Shown here: positions 1 to 6,170 of the stretch, in pieces
Layout of the letters: each line of letters starts with the position of its first letter
Position numbering within the stretch: position 1 is the stretch's first letter
NCBI GenBank assembly: GCA_937872275.1
Contig: CALMSE010000045.1
Coordinates: 1-12,479 of the forward strand
DNA from: an uncultured Leucobacter sp.
GTDB taxonomy: Bacteria > Actinomycetota > Actinomycetes > Actinomycetales > Microbacteriaceae
Direction: 5' to 3'
DNA: 12,479 bases
Notes under the pieces: model-generated
The model's database searches: none
What the model was told of the DNA's origin: nothing
The model's input: the letters and a program-made list of their open reading frames with translations, nothing else
Program-made: the position numbers and the translations under genes

Positions 1-3000
1 GGCTCGGGCGACGGCGGAGGCGCGGGCGCGGTCGCCTCCGTGCCGCAGACCGCCGAGCTCTTCACCGCCGAGGCGGAGGATCCGCAGCCGCCGTATCTGC
101 GGTGGGTCGTCGTCGACGCGGCGGATCCTGCGGCTGCGCCGCTGCAGCAGGCCACGAGCTTCACGCTCCAGGGCCCGCGCAACGCCGCCGCAGCGGTCGA
201 CGCCGAGGAGGCCGTGCAGTGGGCCGGATCGCCGACCTCGACCGTCGAGGACAACTACGGTCAGGAGGGCTACAGCGGCCTCGACCTCGATGCGCGCCTC
301 GGCTGGTTCACCGTGAAGCAGCTCGTGGACGACGCGACCGCCGCGACATACGATGTCGCCGCTCTGGCCGAGGGCTACCGAGTACGCCCGGCGAGCGCTC
401 CCGCGGGCTTCGCCGTCGGCGAGGCCGCCGAGTGGACGGGCTTCGACAGCGCAGTCGCGGCCCTTCCCGACGAGCAGGTGCAGCGGGTCGCCCTGGCGGC
501 GCCGGTTCAGGCCCCCGAGGCTCAAGGTCGAGAGGCCGCCCTGGAAGCGGTGATCTCACCGCTGGCCCTGCTGCTTCCCGACTGCGGCACCAGCAGCGGC
601 TGTGCGGGACTGACGATCACCACGGTGATCTCGGGCGGCGGACCGGCGACGGTGGGCGACTGGGCGCTGAAGGCCGTGCGCAACAACGCGTCGGCGGATG
701 AGTACCCGTTCACCTCGGGAGCCGCGGGCACGGTGCCTCGGAACGAGGGCGGTTCGACGAATACCTTCTACACGCTGTCCGCCACGGCGAACGCGGACAT
801 TCAGAAGTGGTACACGCCGAGCCTGAACTGCCAGCCGCTCGGCTCTCCTGCGGGGACGAACAACCAGACCACCTTCAACTCCTCGAACAGCCGGGTGACG
901 TTCGGTCGCGGTACCGGCGGCACTCCGACGACCCGCTACGCCAACTGCACCTTCACGCAGACCTACACCGCGACGAAGATCCACATCGCCAAGGTCGGCG
1001 ACCGCACCGGCACCGGCCTGACGGCCGGCGCCCCGCTCGACGGGGTGACCTTCACCGCCCGCGCATCGAGCGGAGGCGGCAGCCCGGCCCCGACCGGCCC
1101 CGTCATCGGCACTTGCATCACCGTCGGCGGAGTCTGCGACATCATGGTCGCGAACGAGTACGCGAACGGCGTGTGGATCGAGGAGACCGGCGGGCCGGCC
1201 GGCTGGTCGCCGATCACGGCGATCGGCACGGGCGACTACAACTCGGCGAAGACTGCGACGCCGTACCGCTTCAGAGTGGCGGTCGGCTCCGGCTCGGGGG
1301 TGACGACCAAGAACGTCACCGCGGACGCGGACCGGCCAGACTCGTCGGTCAGCGGGGCCTGGGTCGACGTGCGCGACAACCCCGGCTTCCCCGGGGCCTG
1401 CGGGCTCTCGATCGCGATGGTGTTCGACACCTCAGCGTCGATCAACCAGAGTGAGATGACCTCGTTCAAGAACGCCGCCTCGAACTTCGTCGGTCCGAAC
1501 GGGCTCGGCGGCACGCCCTCTTCGGTGACGATGTTCCGCTTCGACACCACGGCGGGCACGATGAACAACGGAACCGCTTTCGCGGTGGCGACCGCCGGGG
1601 CGGCGGGCAACTCGTCGGGCATCGGCGGCAGCGGGTACCTCGGTGCGCAGAACGCGATAGCGAACGGCCTTCCGTCGGCGGGCAACTCCAACGGCTACAC
1701 CAACTGGGACAACGCGCTGCAGCTCGTGAAGGCGACGGGCAACTTCGACATGGTGCTCTTCTTGACCGACGGGGATCCGACCACCTACGGGAGCGGCTCC
1801 ACTACCAACACCAATGTGCAGTTCCGCATGGTGGAGCAGGCGGCGATGTCCGCCAACGCGATCAAGGCCGCCGATGGTCCGTCGGGCGCCAAGACCAAGA
1901 TCGTCGGCGTCGGCGTCGGTTTGAGCACGAATTCCTACCTGAACCTGCAGGCGATCAGCGGCCCGAATTCGGGCGACGACTACTTCCTGGCGAGCAACTT
2001 CGACCTGTTGGAGAGCAAGCTGCAGGAGATCGCCGTCAAGAACTGCGCGAGCACCCTGACCGTGATCAAGCAGATCCAGAACCCCGACGGGACGGTGAAG
2101 ACGGCGAACGCCGCGGGCTGGACCTTCACGGCGACCGGAGATGTGGTGAACGGCAGCCCGGCGGTCAAAGAGACGACGACCTCGGGCACCAACTTCCCGC
2201 TCACCTTCAACGACACGAACAACCACGTCGTCACGGTGGACGAGACGGCGCAGGCCGGCTACGAATACATCGGGGCGAGCTGCACGAATGCAGCGGGGGC
2301 GGTCACGAAGACGGCGACGGGATTCACCGTCCCGTTGAAGACGGGCCTCATCACGAGTTGCACCGTGATCAACCGGGAGACGCAGCAGCCCGCGACGGTG
2401 CAGCTGAACAAGACCTGGGTGGTCAAGGACCAGAACAACGTCACGCTGGAGACCTATTACCTGCGAGGGAATGCCCAGGACCCCGCGGCTCCCGCATGGC
2501 TGCTCGCCACCCCGACGCTCACGCCGGCGCCGAACCCGGCTCCGGGGCCCGGTGGACTGCAGTGGGGTACGGCCTACAGCGGGTATGTGAAGGACGGCAA
2601 GGTGAACGTCGGAGAGACGGCATCGCTCGGGGTCGGGGCGCCTCCCGGCTGCACCCTCACCTCGAAGCAGCTGACGAGCGGTCCAGGCGTCCAGTCTCCG
2701 GTGAACATCGCGAGCGGTCCGCACGAGGCGACGCTCGGCGCCGGAAGCAACGTCTTCGGCATCACGAACACCGTGACCTGCACGACGTCGCTGACACTGC
2801 TGAAGGAGGTCGACAAGACCGACGTGCCGACGAGCACGCTGCAGCCCTCCGACTGGAAGCTGACCGCCGTCGCGAGCCCGGCCGCGCCGGTGCTGAACGG
2901 GGTCACCGGCTCGGGGACGGTATCGGCGGCCAATACCGCGAATGTGATCGCGGGCACGAGCTACACCCTGAGCGAGGCCTCGGTGAACGGCCAGCTCGCC

Positions 3001-3291
3001 TACGCGCAGCTCGGCATCCAGAAGTGCGAGACGGTCTCCGGCTCCGGCCCGAGCGCCACCTGCACCGCCTGGGCGTCCGGCTACATCACGGGTGACGAGG
3101 TGACCGTCGCCCTCGGGCAGCACGGCATCTACCGCTTCGTCAACCAGCCCATCCCGCCGATCACCGTGCCGCTCACCGGCGGGATGAGCGCGGATCTCTT
3201 CGGTCTCTGGGGCGGGGGCATCGCCATCCTCGCGGTACTCCTCGGGGTCTTCACGGTGAGCCGCCTGCGGCGGCAGTCGGAGGCGCGGTGA
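1..3291 (+). CDS. VWA-domain LPXTG-type surface adhesin, probable pilus tip protein (5' end missing)
   Basis: The frame is open from base 1 to a TGA at 3289-3291. The first bases encode a Gly/Ala-rich stretch and no signal peptide is visible, so the true start lies upstream; the GTG at 40 is probably internal. A von Willebrand A domain spans about nt 1399-2040. Its MIDAS metal site is intact: DTSAS at 1426-1440, the TNWDNAL segment near 1700 and the Asp of LTDGDP at 1768-1770. Before it, near nt 975-1200, is a SpaA/Cna-B-like domain with an E-box-like WIEETGGPAGW. After it come three prealbumin-like repeats, beginning near the Cys codons at 2044, 2359 and 2779. The C terminus has the sorting motif VPLTG (3166-3180), a hydrophobic segment and a basic tail, so it should be cell-wall or pilus attached. 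VWA proteins of this layout (RrgA, SpaC, FimQ class) sit at pilus tips and bind host or surface ligands. The tip role is inferred; the ligand is unknown. Confidence 0.85.
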   Translation, partial: GSGDGGGAGAVASVPQTAELFTAEAEDPQPPYLRWVVVDAADPAAAPLQQATSFTLQGPRNAAAAVDAEEAVQWAGSPTSTVEDNYGQEGYSGLDLDARLGWFTVKQLVDDATAATYDVAALAEGYRVRPASAPAGFAVGEAAEWTGFDSAVAALPDEQVQRVALAAPVQAPEAQGREAALEAVISPLALLLPDCGTSSGCAGLTITTVISGGGPATVGDWALKAVRNNASADEYPFTSGAAGTVPRNEGGSTNTFYTLSATANADIQKWYTPSLNCQPLGSPAGTNNQTTFNSSNSRVTFGRGTGGTPTTRYANCTFTQTYTATKIHIAKVGDRTGTGLTAGAPLDGVTFTARASSGGGSPAPTGPVIGTCITVGGVCDIMVANEYANGVWIEETGGPAGWSPITAIGTGDYNSAKTATPYRFRVAVGSGSGVTTKNVTADADRPDSSVSGAWVDVRDNPGFPGACGLSIAMVFDTSASINQSEMTSFKNAASNFVGPNGLGGTPSSVTMFRFDTTAGTMNNGTAFAVATAGAAGNSSGIGGSGYLGAQNAIANGLPSAGNSNGYTNWDNALQLVKATGNFDMVLFLTDGDPTTYGSGSTTNTNVQFRMVEQAAMSANAIKAADGPSGAKTKIVGVGVGLSTNSYLNLQAISGPNSGDDYFLASNFDLLESKLQEIAVKNCASTLTVIKQIQNPDGTVKTANAAGWTFTATGDVVNGSPAVKETTTSGTNFPLTFNDTNNHVVTVDETAQAGYEYIGASCTNAAGAVTKTATGFTVPLKTGLITSCTVINRETQQPATVQLNKTWVVKDQNNVTLETYYLRGNAQDPAAPAWLLATPTLTPAPNPAPGPGGLQWGTAYSGYVKDGKVNVGETASLGVGAPPGCTLTSKQLTSGPGVQSPVNIASGPHEATLGAGSNVFGITNTVTCTTSLTLLKEVDKTDVPTSTLQPSDWKLTAVASPAAPVLNGVTGSGTVSAANTANVIAGTSYTLSEASVNGQLAYAQLGIQKCETVSGSGPSATCTAWASGYITGDEVTVALGQHGIYRFVNQPIPPITVPLTGGMSADLFGLWGGGIAILAVLLGVFTVSRLRRQSEAR

Positions 3292-3301
3292 CACGGACGA
3301 C

Positions 3302-3310
3302 AGGAGGGGG
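3302..3310 (+). promoter_or_regulatory. strong SD preceding the 3315 GTG leader ORF
   Basis: AGGAGGGGG lies 11 nt after the adhesin stop codon and 4 nt before a GTG. The next annotated start, the pilin ATG at 3404, is about 93 nt away, too far for this SD to serve it. That is the main reason to consider the short leader ORF. Confidence 0.45.
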
Positions 3311-3314
3311 AGTC

Positions 3315-3407
3315 GTGGCCAGCAGGGCCGCCGCATCGACGACAGCAACGCATCAATTCACGAACCGGGTGCAGGGACGCACCCCGAAGAGAGGAAAGTC
3401 ATCATGA
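3315..3407 (+). CDS. possible 30-aa leader ORF translationally coupled to the pilin gene
   Basis: A GTG at 3315 follows the strong purine-rich SD AGGAGGGGG (3302-3310) at a 4-nt spacing. It opens a 30-codon frame ending in the TGA at 3405-3407, which overlaps the pilin ATG (3404-3406) as ATGA. The predicted peptide starts MASRAAASTTATHQF and ends TPKRGKSS. It is small and basic, with no signal peptide and no family I recognise. About two thirds of its codons end in G or C, lower than in the flanking genes, so coding selection is not evident. It may instead act as a leader that sets ribosome traffic into the pilin start. The pilin also has its own SD (about 3390-3398), which lies inside this ORF. 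Confidence 0.35.
   Translation: MASRAAASTTATHQFTNRVQGRTPKRGKSS
3367..3384 (+). promoter_or_regulatory. small stem-loop just upstream of the pilin RBS
   Basis: GGGTGC (3367-3372) pairs perfectly with GCACCC (3379-3384) around a 6-nt loop. It ends about 5 nt before the pilin SD, AGAGGAAAG (3390-3398). A ribosome translating the short leader ORF would melt it. Function is inferred only from position; a 6-bp stem is common by chance in GC-rich DNA. Confidence 0.3.
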
Positions 3408-4909
3408 GTCAGCAGGGTCGGGGGCGCTTCGCCAGACGAGCACTCGCCACGATCGGAGTCGCGGCACTCGCGCTCCTCGGCGTCGCCGCGGGAAGCAGCG
3501 CCTCGTACGCGGACGGGGGCGACGATGGTCCGCCCACCGCGGTGCAGATCGGCAACATCATTCCCGGAACGAAGGGATCGATCACCGTCCACAAGTTCGA
3601 GGAGCACAACCCCCCGGGCGACTTCAACCCCGACGGGACGAGCAGCACCACCGGCTTCAACCCGTTGAACGGTGTGCAGTTCACCCTCTACAAGGTGAAC
3701 GGGATCGACCTCACCACGCAGGCCGGCTGGGTCGCCGCGCAGAGCCTCACGGTGGACGCCGACGGCAACCTCAGCGGCGGCTACAGCAAATCACCGGTGG
3801 GCCCCGCGCAGGAGACCAGCGGCGGGATCGTCACCTTCGGCAACCTCGACATCGCGGTCTACGTGGTCATGGAGGGCAACGACAACGGCAACAACAACAT
3901 CACGACGAAGGCCGCGCCCTTCATCGTGACGGTGCCGCTGCCGAACGCCAACGACTGGCTGTACAACGTGCACGTGTACCCGAAGAACTCGGTGACCGCG
4001 GTGAACAAGACCGTGACCTCGCCGGGCTCCTACGGACTCGGGTCCACGGTGACCTGGCCGATCACGGTCAAGATCCCGACCATCGCGGCGGACGCGAGCT
4101 TCAGCGGCTTCTCCATCAGCGATCAGTTCGACACCCGGCTGGAGTACGTCTCCTACACGCTGGTGGCCGGCGTCGACCCCGTGCCGAACGCGACCCCGTC
4201 GGTCCCGGCACCGGGCACCCCGGGCGGCACCTTCAGCGTGGACGTGCTGGGGGCGGGCGGCGTGAACAACGCCTTCCTGAAGGCGCACGCGGGGCAGGAT
4301 CTGGTGCTCACCCTCACCACCAAGGTGGTCGGCGTCGGCACGATCGTCAACGATCTGGCGAACGTGACGATCAACGGCAACACGATCCACACCCCCGAGC
4401 CCTTCACCCGCTGGGGCGACGTCGTGATCCTGAAGACCAACCAGGGCACTCCCGCGAAGCCGCTCTCCGGAGCCACCTTCCAGGTGTACGACGGAGCCTG
4501 CTCGGTCGTGGACAACGTGGCCAGCGGCGTCGGTTCCCCGATCCCGGTGAACGGTCAGACCACCTTCACCTCGGGCCCCGACGGCAAAGCGACCATCGCC
4601 GGGCTGTGGATCAGTGATTCGGTCACGAACCCGGCAGCCACCCAGCGTCAGTACTGCGTCATCGAGACCGGAGCCCCCGCAGGCTTCAACATCAAGGCGC
4701 CGGGCGGCTGGAACGTGATGGTGCAGGTCGGAGCCACGCAGGAGGTCGACCTCACCGTCGACAACCCGCAGAAGCCGCCGGTCGAGCTGCCGCTCACCGG
4801 TTCCACCGGCACGGCGATGTTCGTGGCCGGAGGCATCGGGCTGCTCGTGATCGCCGCAGGCGCTTCGCTCCTCGCGATCCGCCGCCGGCAGGGCGCGGCC
4901 CAGAAGTAG
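3404..4909 (+). CDS. isopeptide-forming LPXTG-anchored major (shaft) pilin, SpaH/EbpB/FimP-like
   Basis: This 501-aa protein is the likely repeating subunit of the pilus shaft. A Sec signal peptide (basic N terminus, hydrophobic core, SYA cleavage site near residue 36) precedes three Ig-like domains. The N-domain starts near Lys64. The middle domain starts after the pilin motif W185-LYNVHVYP-K194-N, whose Lys194 is the expected nucleophile for sortase-driven polymerisation. The C-terminal Cna-B domain starts near Lys344 and contains the E-box YCVIETGAPAGF with Glu421, the residue that normally catalyses an internal Lys-Asn isopeptide bond. LPLTG (462-466), a hydrophobic helix and RRR complete the cell-wall sorting signal. 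The ATG is supported by AGAGGAAAG about 5 nt upstream and by the signal peptide beginning directly after it. The class C sortase follows in the same operon. Length and domain order fit the actinobacterial major pilin family. Confidence 0.93.
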   Translation: MSQQGRGRFARRALATIGVAALALLGVAAGSSASYADGGDDGPPTAVQIGNIIPGTKGSITVHKFEEHNPPGDFNPDGTSSTTGFNPLNGVQFTLYKVNGIDLTTQAGWVAAQSLTVDADGNLSGGYSKSPVGPAQETSGGIVTFGNLDIAVYVVMEGNDNGNNNITTKAAPFIVTVPLPNANDWLYNVHVYPKNSVTAVNKTVTSPGSYGLGSTVTWPITVKIPTIAADASFSGFSISDQFDTRLEYVSYTLVAGVDPVPNATPSVPAPGTPGGTFSVDVLGAGGVNNAFLKAHAGQDLVLTLTTKVVGVGTIVNDLANVTINGNTIHTPEPFTRWGDVVILKTNQGTPAKPLSGATFQVYDGACSVVDNVASGVGSPIPVNGQTTFTSGPDGKATIAGLWISDSVTNPAATQRQYCVIETGAPAGFNIKAPGGWNVMVQVGATQEVDLTVDNPQKPPVELPLTGSTGTAMFVAGGIGLLVIAAGASLLAIRRRQGAAQK

Positions 4910-4921
4910 AGCCGAGGATCC

Positions 4922-4959
4922 GAGGCGGGCGAGGAGGATCTGGCCTCCTCGCCCGCCTC
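4922..4959 (+). terminator. perfect 16-bp hairpin between pilin and sortase (attenuator or processing element)
   Basis: Bases 4922-4937 are the exact reverse complement of 4944-4959, separated by a 6-nt loop (ATCTGG). The hairpin starts 13 nt after the pilin stop and ends 33 nt before the sortase SD (4993-4997). No T-tract follows, as is often the case for actinobacterial hairpin terminators. Because a co-transcribed sortase lies downstream, partial termination or 3'-end protection of pilin mRNA is more likely than full termination. Confidence 0.7.
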
Positions 4960-5002
4960 CCCTCACCGGCACAGCGATCCCGCAGATCAGACGGAGGATC
5001 CC

Positions 5003-5896
5003 ATGAGCACCACCACCGAGCAGCGCAGCGAGGCGCCGGCCCCGCCGCGCGCGCGGCGACTGCCCGGCTTCGCGTTGATCACCGCGGGGCTGGCGCTCAT
5101 CGGCCTCCTCGTGCTGCTCTACCCGAGCACCGCGGCGTGGGTCTCGCAGTACCAGCAGTCCCAGCTCATCACCGCCTATTCGGGTGAGGTGAGAGACCTC
5201 GGCCCGAACGCCCAGACCGACGCCATCGAGCAGGCGCGCACCTACAACGCCCAGCTCACCGGCGGGGCCCAGGTCGCCGCCGGCGAGCGGATCCCGCTCT
5301 CCGACGGCACCGCGACGCCCGAGCGCTTCGACTACGAACAACTGCTGCGAGTCGACAAGACCGGCCTCATGGCTCGGCTCAAGATCCCGTCGATCGCCGT
5401 CGACCTGCCCGTCTACCACGGCACGAGCGAGGCGACCCTGATGGAGGGAGTCGGCCACCTCGAGGGCACCGCGCTCCCCGTCGGCGGCCCGAGCACCCAT
5501 TCGGTGCTCACCGCCCATCGCGGGCTCGCGAGCGCAGAGCTCTTCACCCGCCTCGATCGGGTGAGGGTCGGCGACACCTTCACCATCGAGGTGTTCGGAG
5601 AGGTGCTCAGCTATCAGGTGATCGACACGCGGATCGTCGAGCCCGACCAGACCGAATCGCTCTTCCCGCGAGCGGATCGAGATCTCGTGACGCTCGTCAC
5701 CTGCACGCCGCTCGGCATCAACAGCCACCGCATCCTGGTGACGGGGGAGCGGATCACCCCGACCCCGGTCGCGGATATCGAGCACGCGGGAGAATCCCCC
5801 GACATCCCCGGCTTCCCCTGGTGGGCGGTCGGGCTGGGCGCCGGGGTGATCGCAATCGGCCTCTACCTGTGGTGGATGAGGCGATTGCTCCGATGA
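5003..5896 (+). CDS. srtC: class C (pilus-assembly) sortase
   Basis: This 297-aa membrane transpeptidase should cleave pilin at LPLTG between Thr and Gly and link the Thr to the pilin-motif lysine of the next subunit. All catalytic residues are visible: His172 in LTAHRG, Cys234 in LVTCTP and Arg243 in SHRILV. Further class C signatures are VYHGTSEATLMEGVGHLEGT and LPVGGPSTHSV. There are two membrane segments, at about residues 20-45 and 272-292, followed by a basic tail; the C-terminal anchor is typical of class C enzymes. The ATG has GGAGG (4993-4997) 5 nt upstream. The usual lid motif Asp-Pro-aromatic is not present; the segment before the catalytic domain reads IPLSDGTATPERFDYEQ. Attachment of finished pili to the wall would need a housekeeping sortase outside this window. 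Confidence 0.95.
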   Translation: MSTTTEQRSEAPAPPRARRLPGFALITAGLALIGLLVLLYPSTAAWVSQYQQSQLITAYSGEVRDLGPNAQTDAIEQARTYNAQLTGGAQVAAGERIPLSDGTATPERFDYEQLLRVDKTGLMARLKIPSIAVDLPVYHGTSEATLMEGVGHLEGTALPVGGPSTHSVLTAHRGLASAELFTRLDRVRVGDTFTIEVFGEVLSYQVIDTRIVEPDQTESLFPRADRDLVTLVTCTPLGINSHRILVTGERITPTPVADIEHAGESPDIPGFPWWAVGLGAGVIAIGLYLWWMRRLLR

Positions 5897-5909
5897 AAGA
5901 CCCGGATGC

Positions 5910-5930
5910 GCGGAAAGCCCCCCTTTCCGC
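5910..5930 (+). terminator. candidate terminator of the pilus operon
   Basis: GCGGAAAG (5910-5917) pairs perfectly with CTTTCCGC (5923-5930) around a 5-nt C loop, 13 nt after the sortase stop. No T-run follows. Two further small inverted repeats lie just downstream: CACCCC/GGGGTG (5934-5947) and GCCGGT/ACCGGC (5978-5996). The cluster suggests a transcript end, but read-through into the LuxR gene cannot be excluded. Confidence 0.45.
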
Positions 5931-6114
5931 CCTCACCCCGGGGGGTGGGACGAATGCGACGCAGGACAGGAGATGACGCCGGTCTCGGCGACCGGCCGAT
6001 CCGCTGCGGAGAGTTTCGCATCCCACCCGCCCCCGGGCCTCGGGCGCCTCTGGTGCTCGACCGGCCCGGGGGCACGTCCCTCTGAAACCCCTGTCAGTCG
6101 CGCCGAATCGTGCC

Positions 6115-6143
6115 TTGCGCAATCGCGTGCCCGGGGTGATGAT
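6115..6143 (+). promoter_or_regulatory. weak candidate promoter for the LuxR-family gene
   Basis: TTGCGC (6115-6120), a 17-nt spacer and GATGAT (6138-6143) fit a degenerate -35/-10 pair. Transcription would start near 6150, about 20 nt before the chosen ATG and upstream of its SD. Only 3/6 and 4/6 bases match the consensus hexamers, so this is tentative. Confidence 0.25.
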
Positions 6144-6170
6144 GAGGGAACCGTCGATGACGGAGGGGAC

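Larger units (their letters stand above)
5897..6170. other. 274-nt intergenic region between the sortase and LuxR genes
   Basis: After the hairpin cluster at 5910-5996 I see no gene. The frame of the LuxR gene stays open upstream to an ATG at 5973. Third-position GC there is clearly lower than in the gene body, and the only SD-like bases abut that ATG with no spacing, so I treat it as noncoding leader and promoter DNA. A regulator-controlled operator could lie here, but I cannot identify one. Confidence 0.6.

Noticed and set aside
1432..3348. Long minus-strand open frame (638 codons) opposite the adhesin gene
   Set aside because: It is antisense to a gene with clear domains, its product is an Arg/Gly/His-rich string without motifs, and such mirror frames are a by-product of GC-rich third positions.
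3791..5785. Long minus-strand open frame (664 codons) opposite pilin and sortase
   Set aside because: Low-complexity Arg/Gly/Asp product, runs across two recognised genes and their intergenic hairpin; a GC-bias artefact.
5893..5976. 27-codon frame starting in ATGA overlap with the sortase stop and ending in ATGA overlap with the 5973 ATG
   Set aside because: No SD directs it apart from coupling, it runs straight through the hairpin cluster, and it ends at a start codon I do not accept.
5973..6170. Extended LuxR start at ATG 5973
   Set aside because: The SD-like AGGAG abuts the ATG with no spacing, the 66 extra codons have clearly lower third-position GC, and a well-spaced GGAGG precedes 6171.
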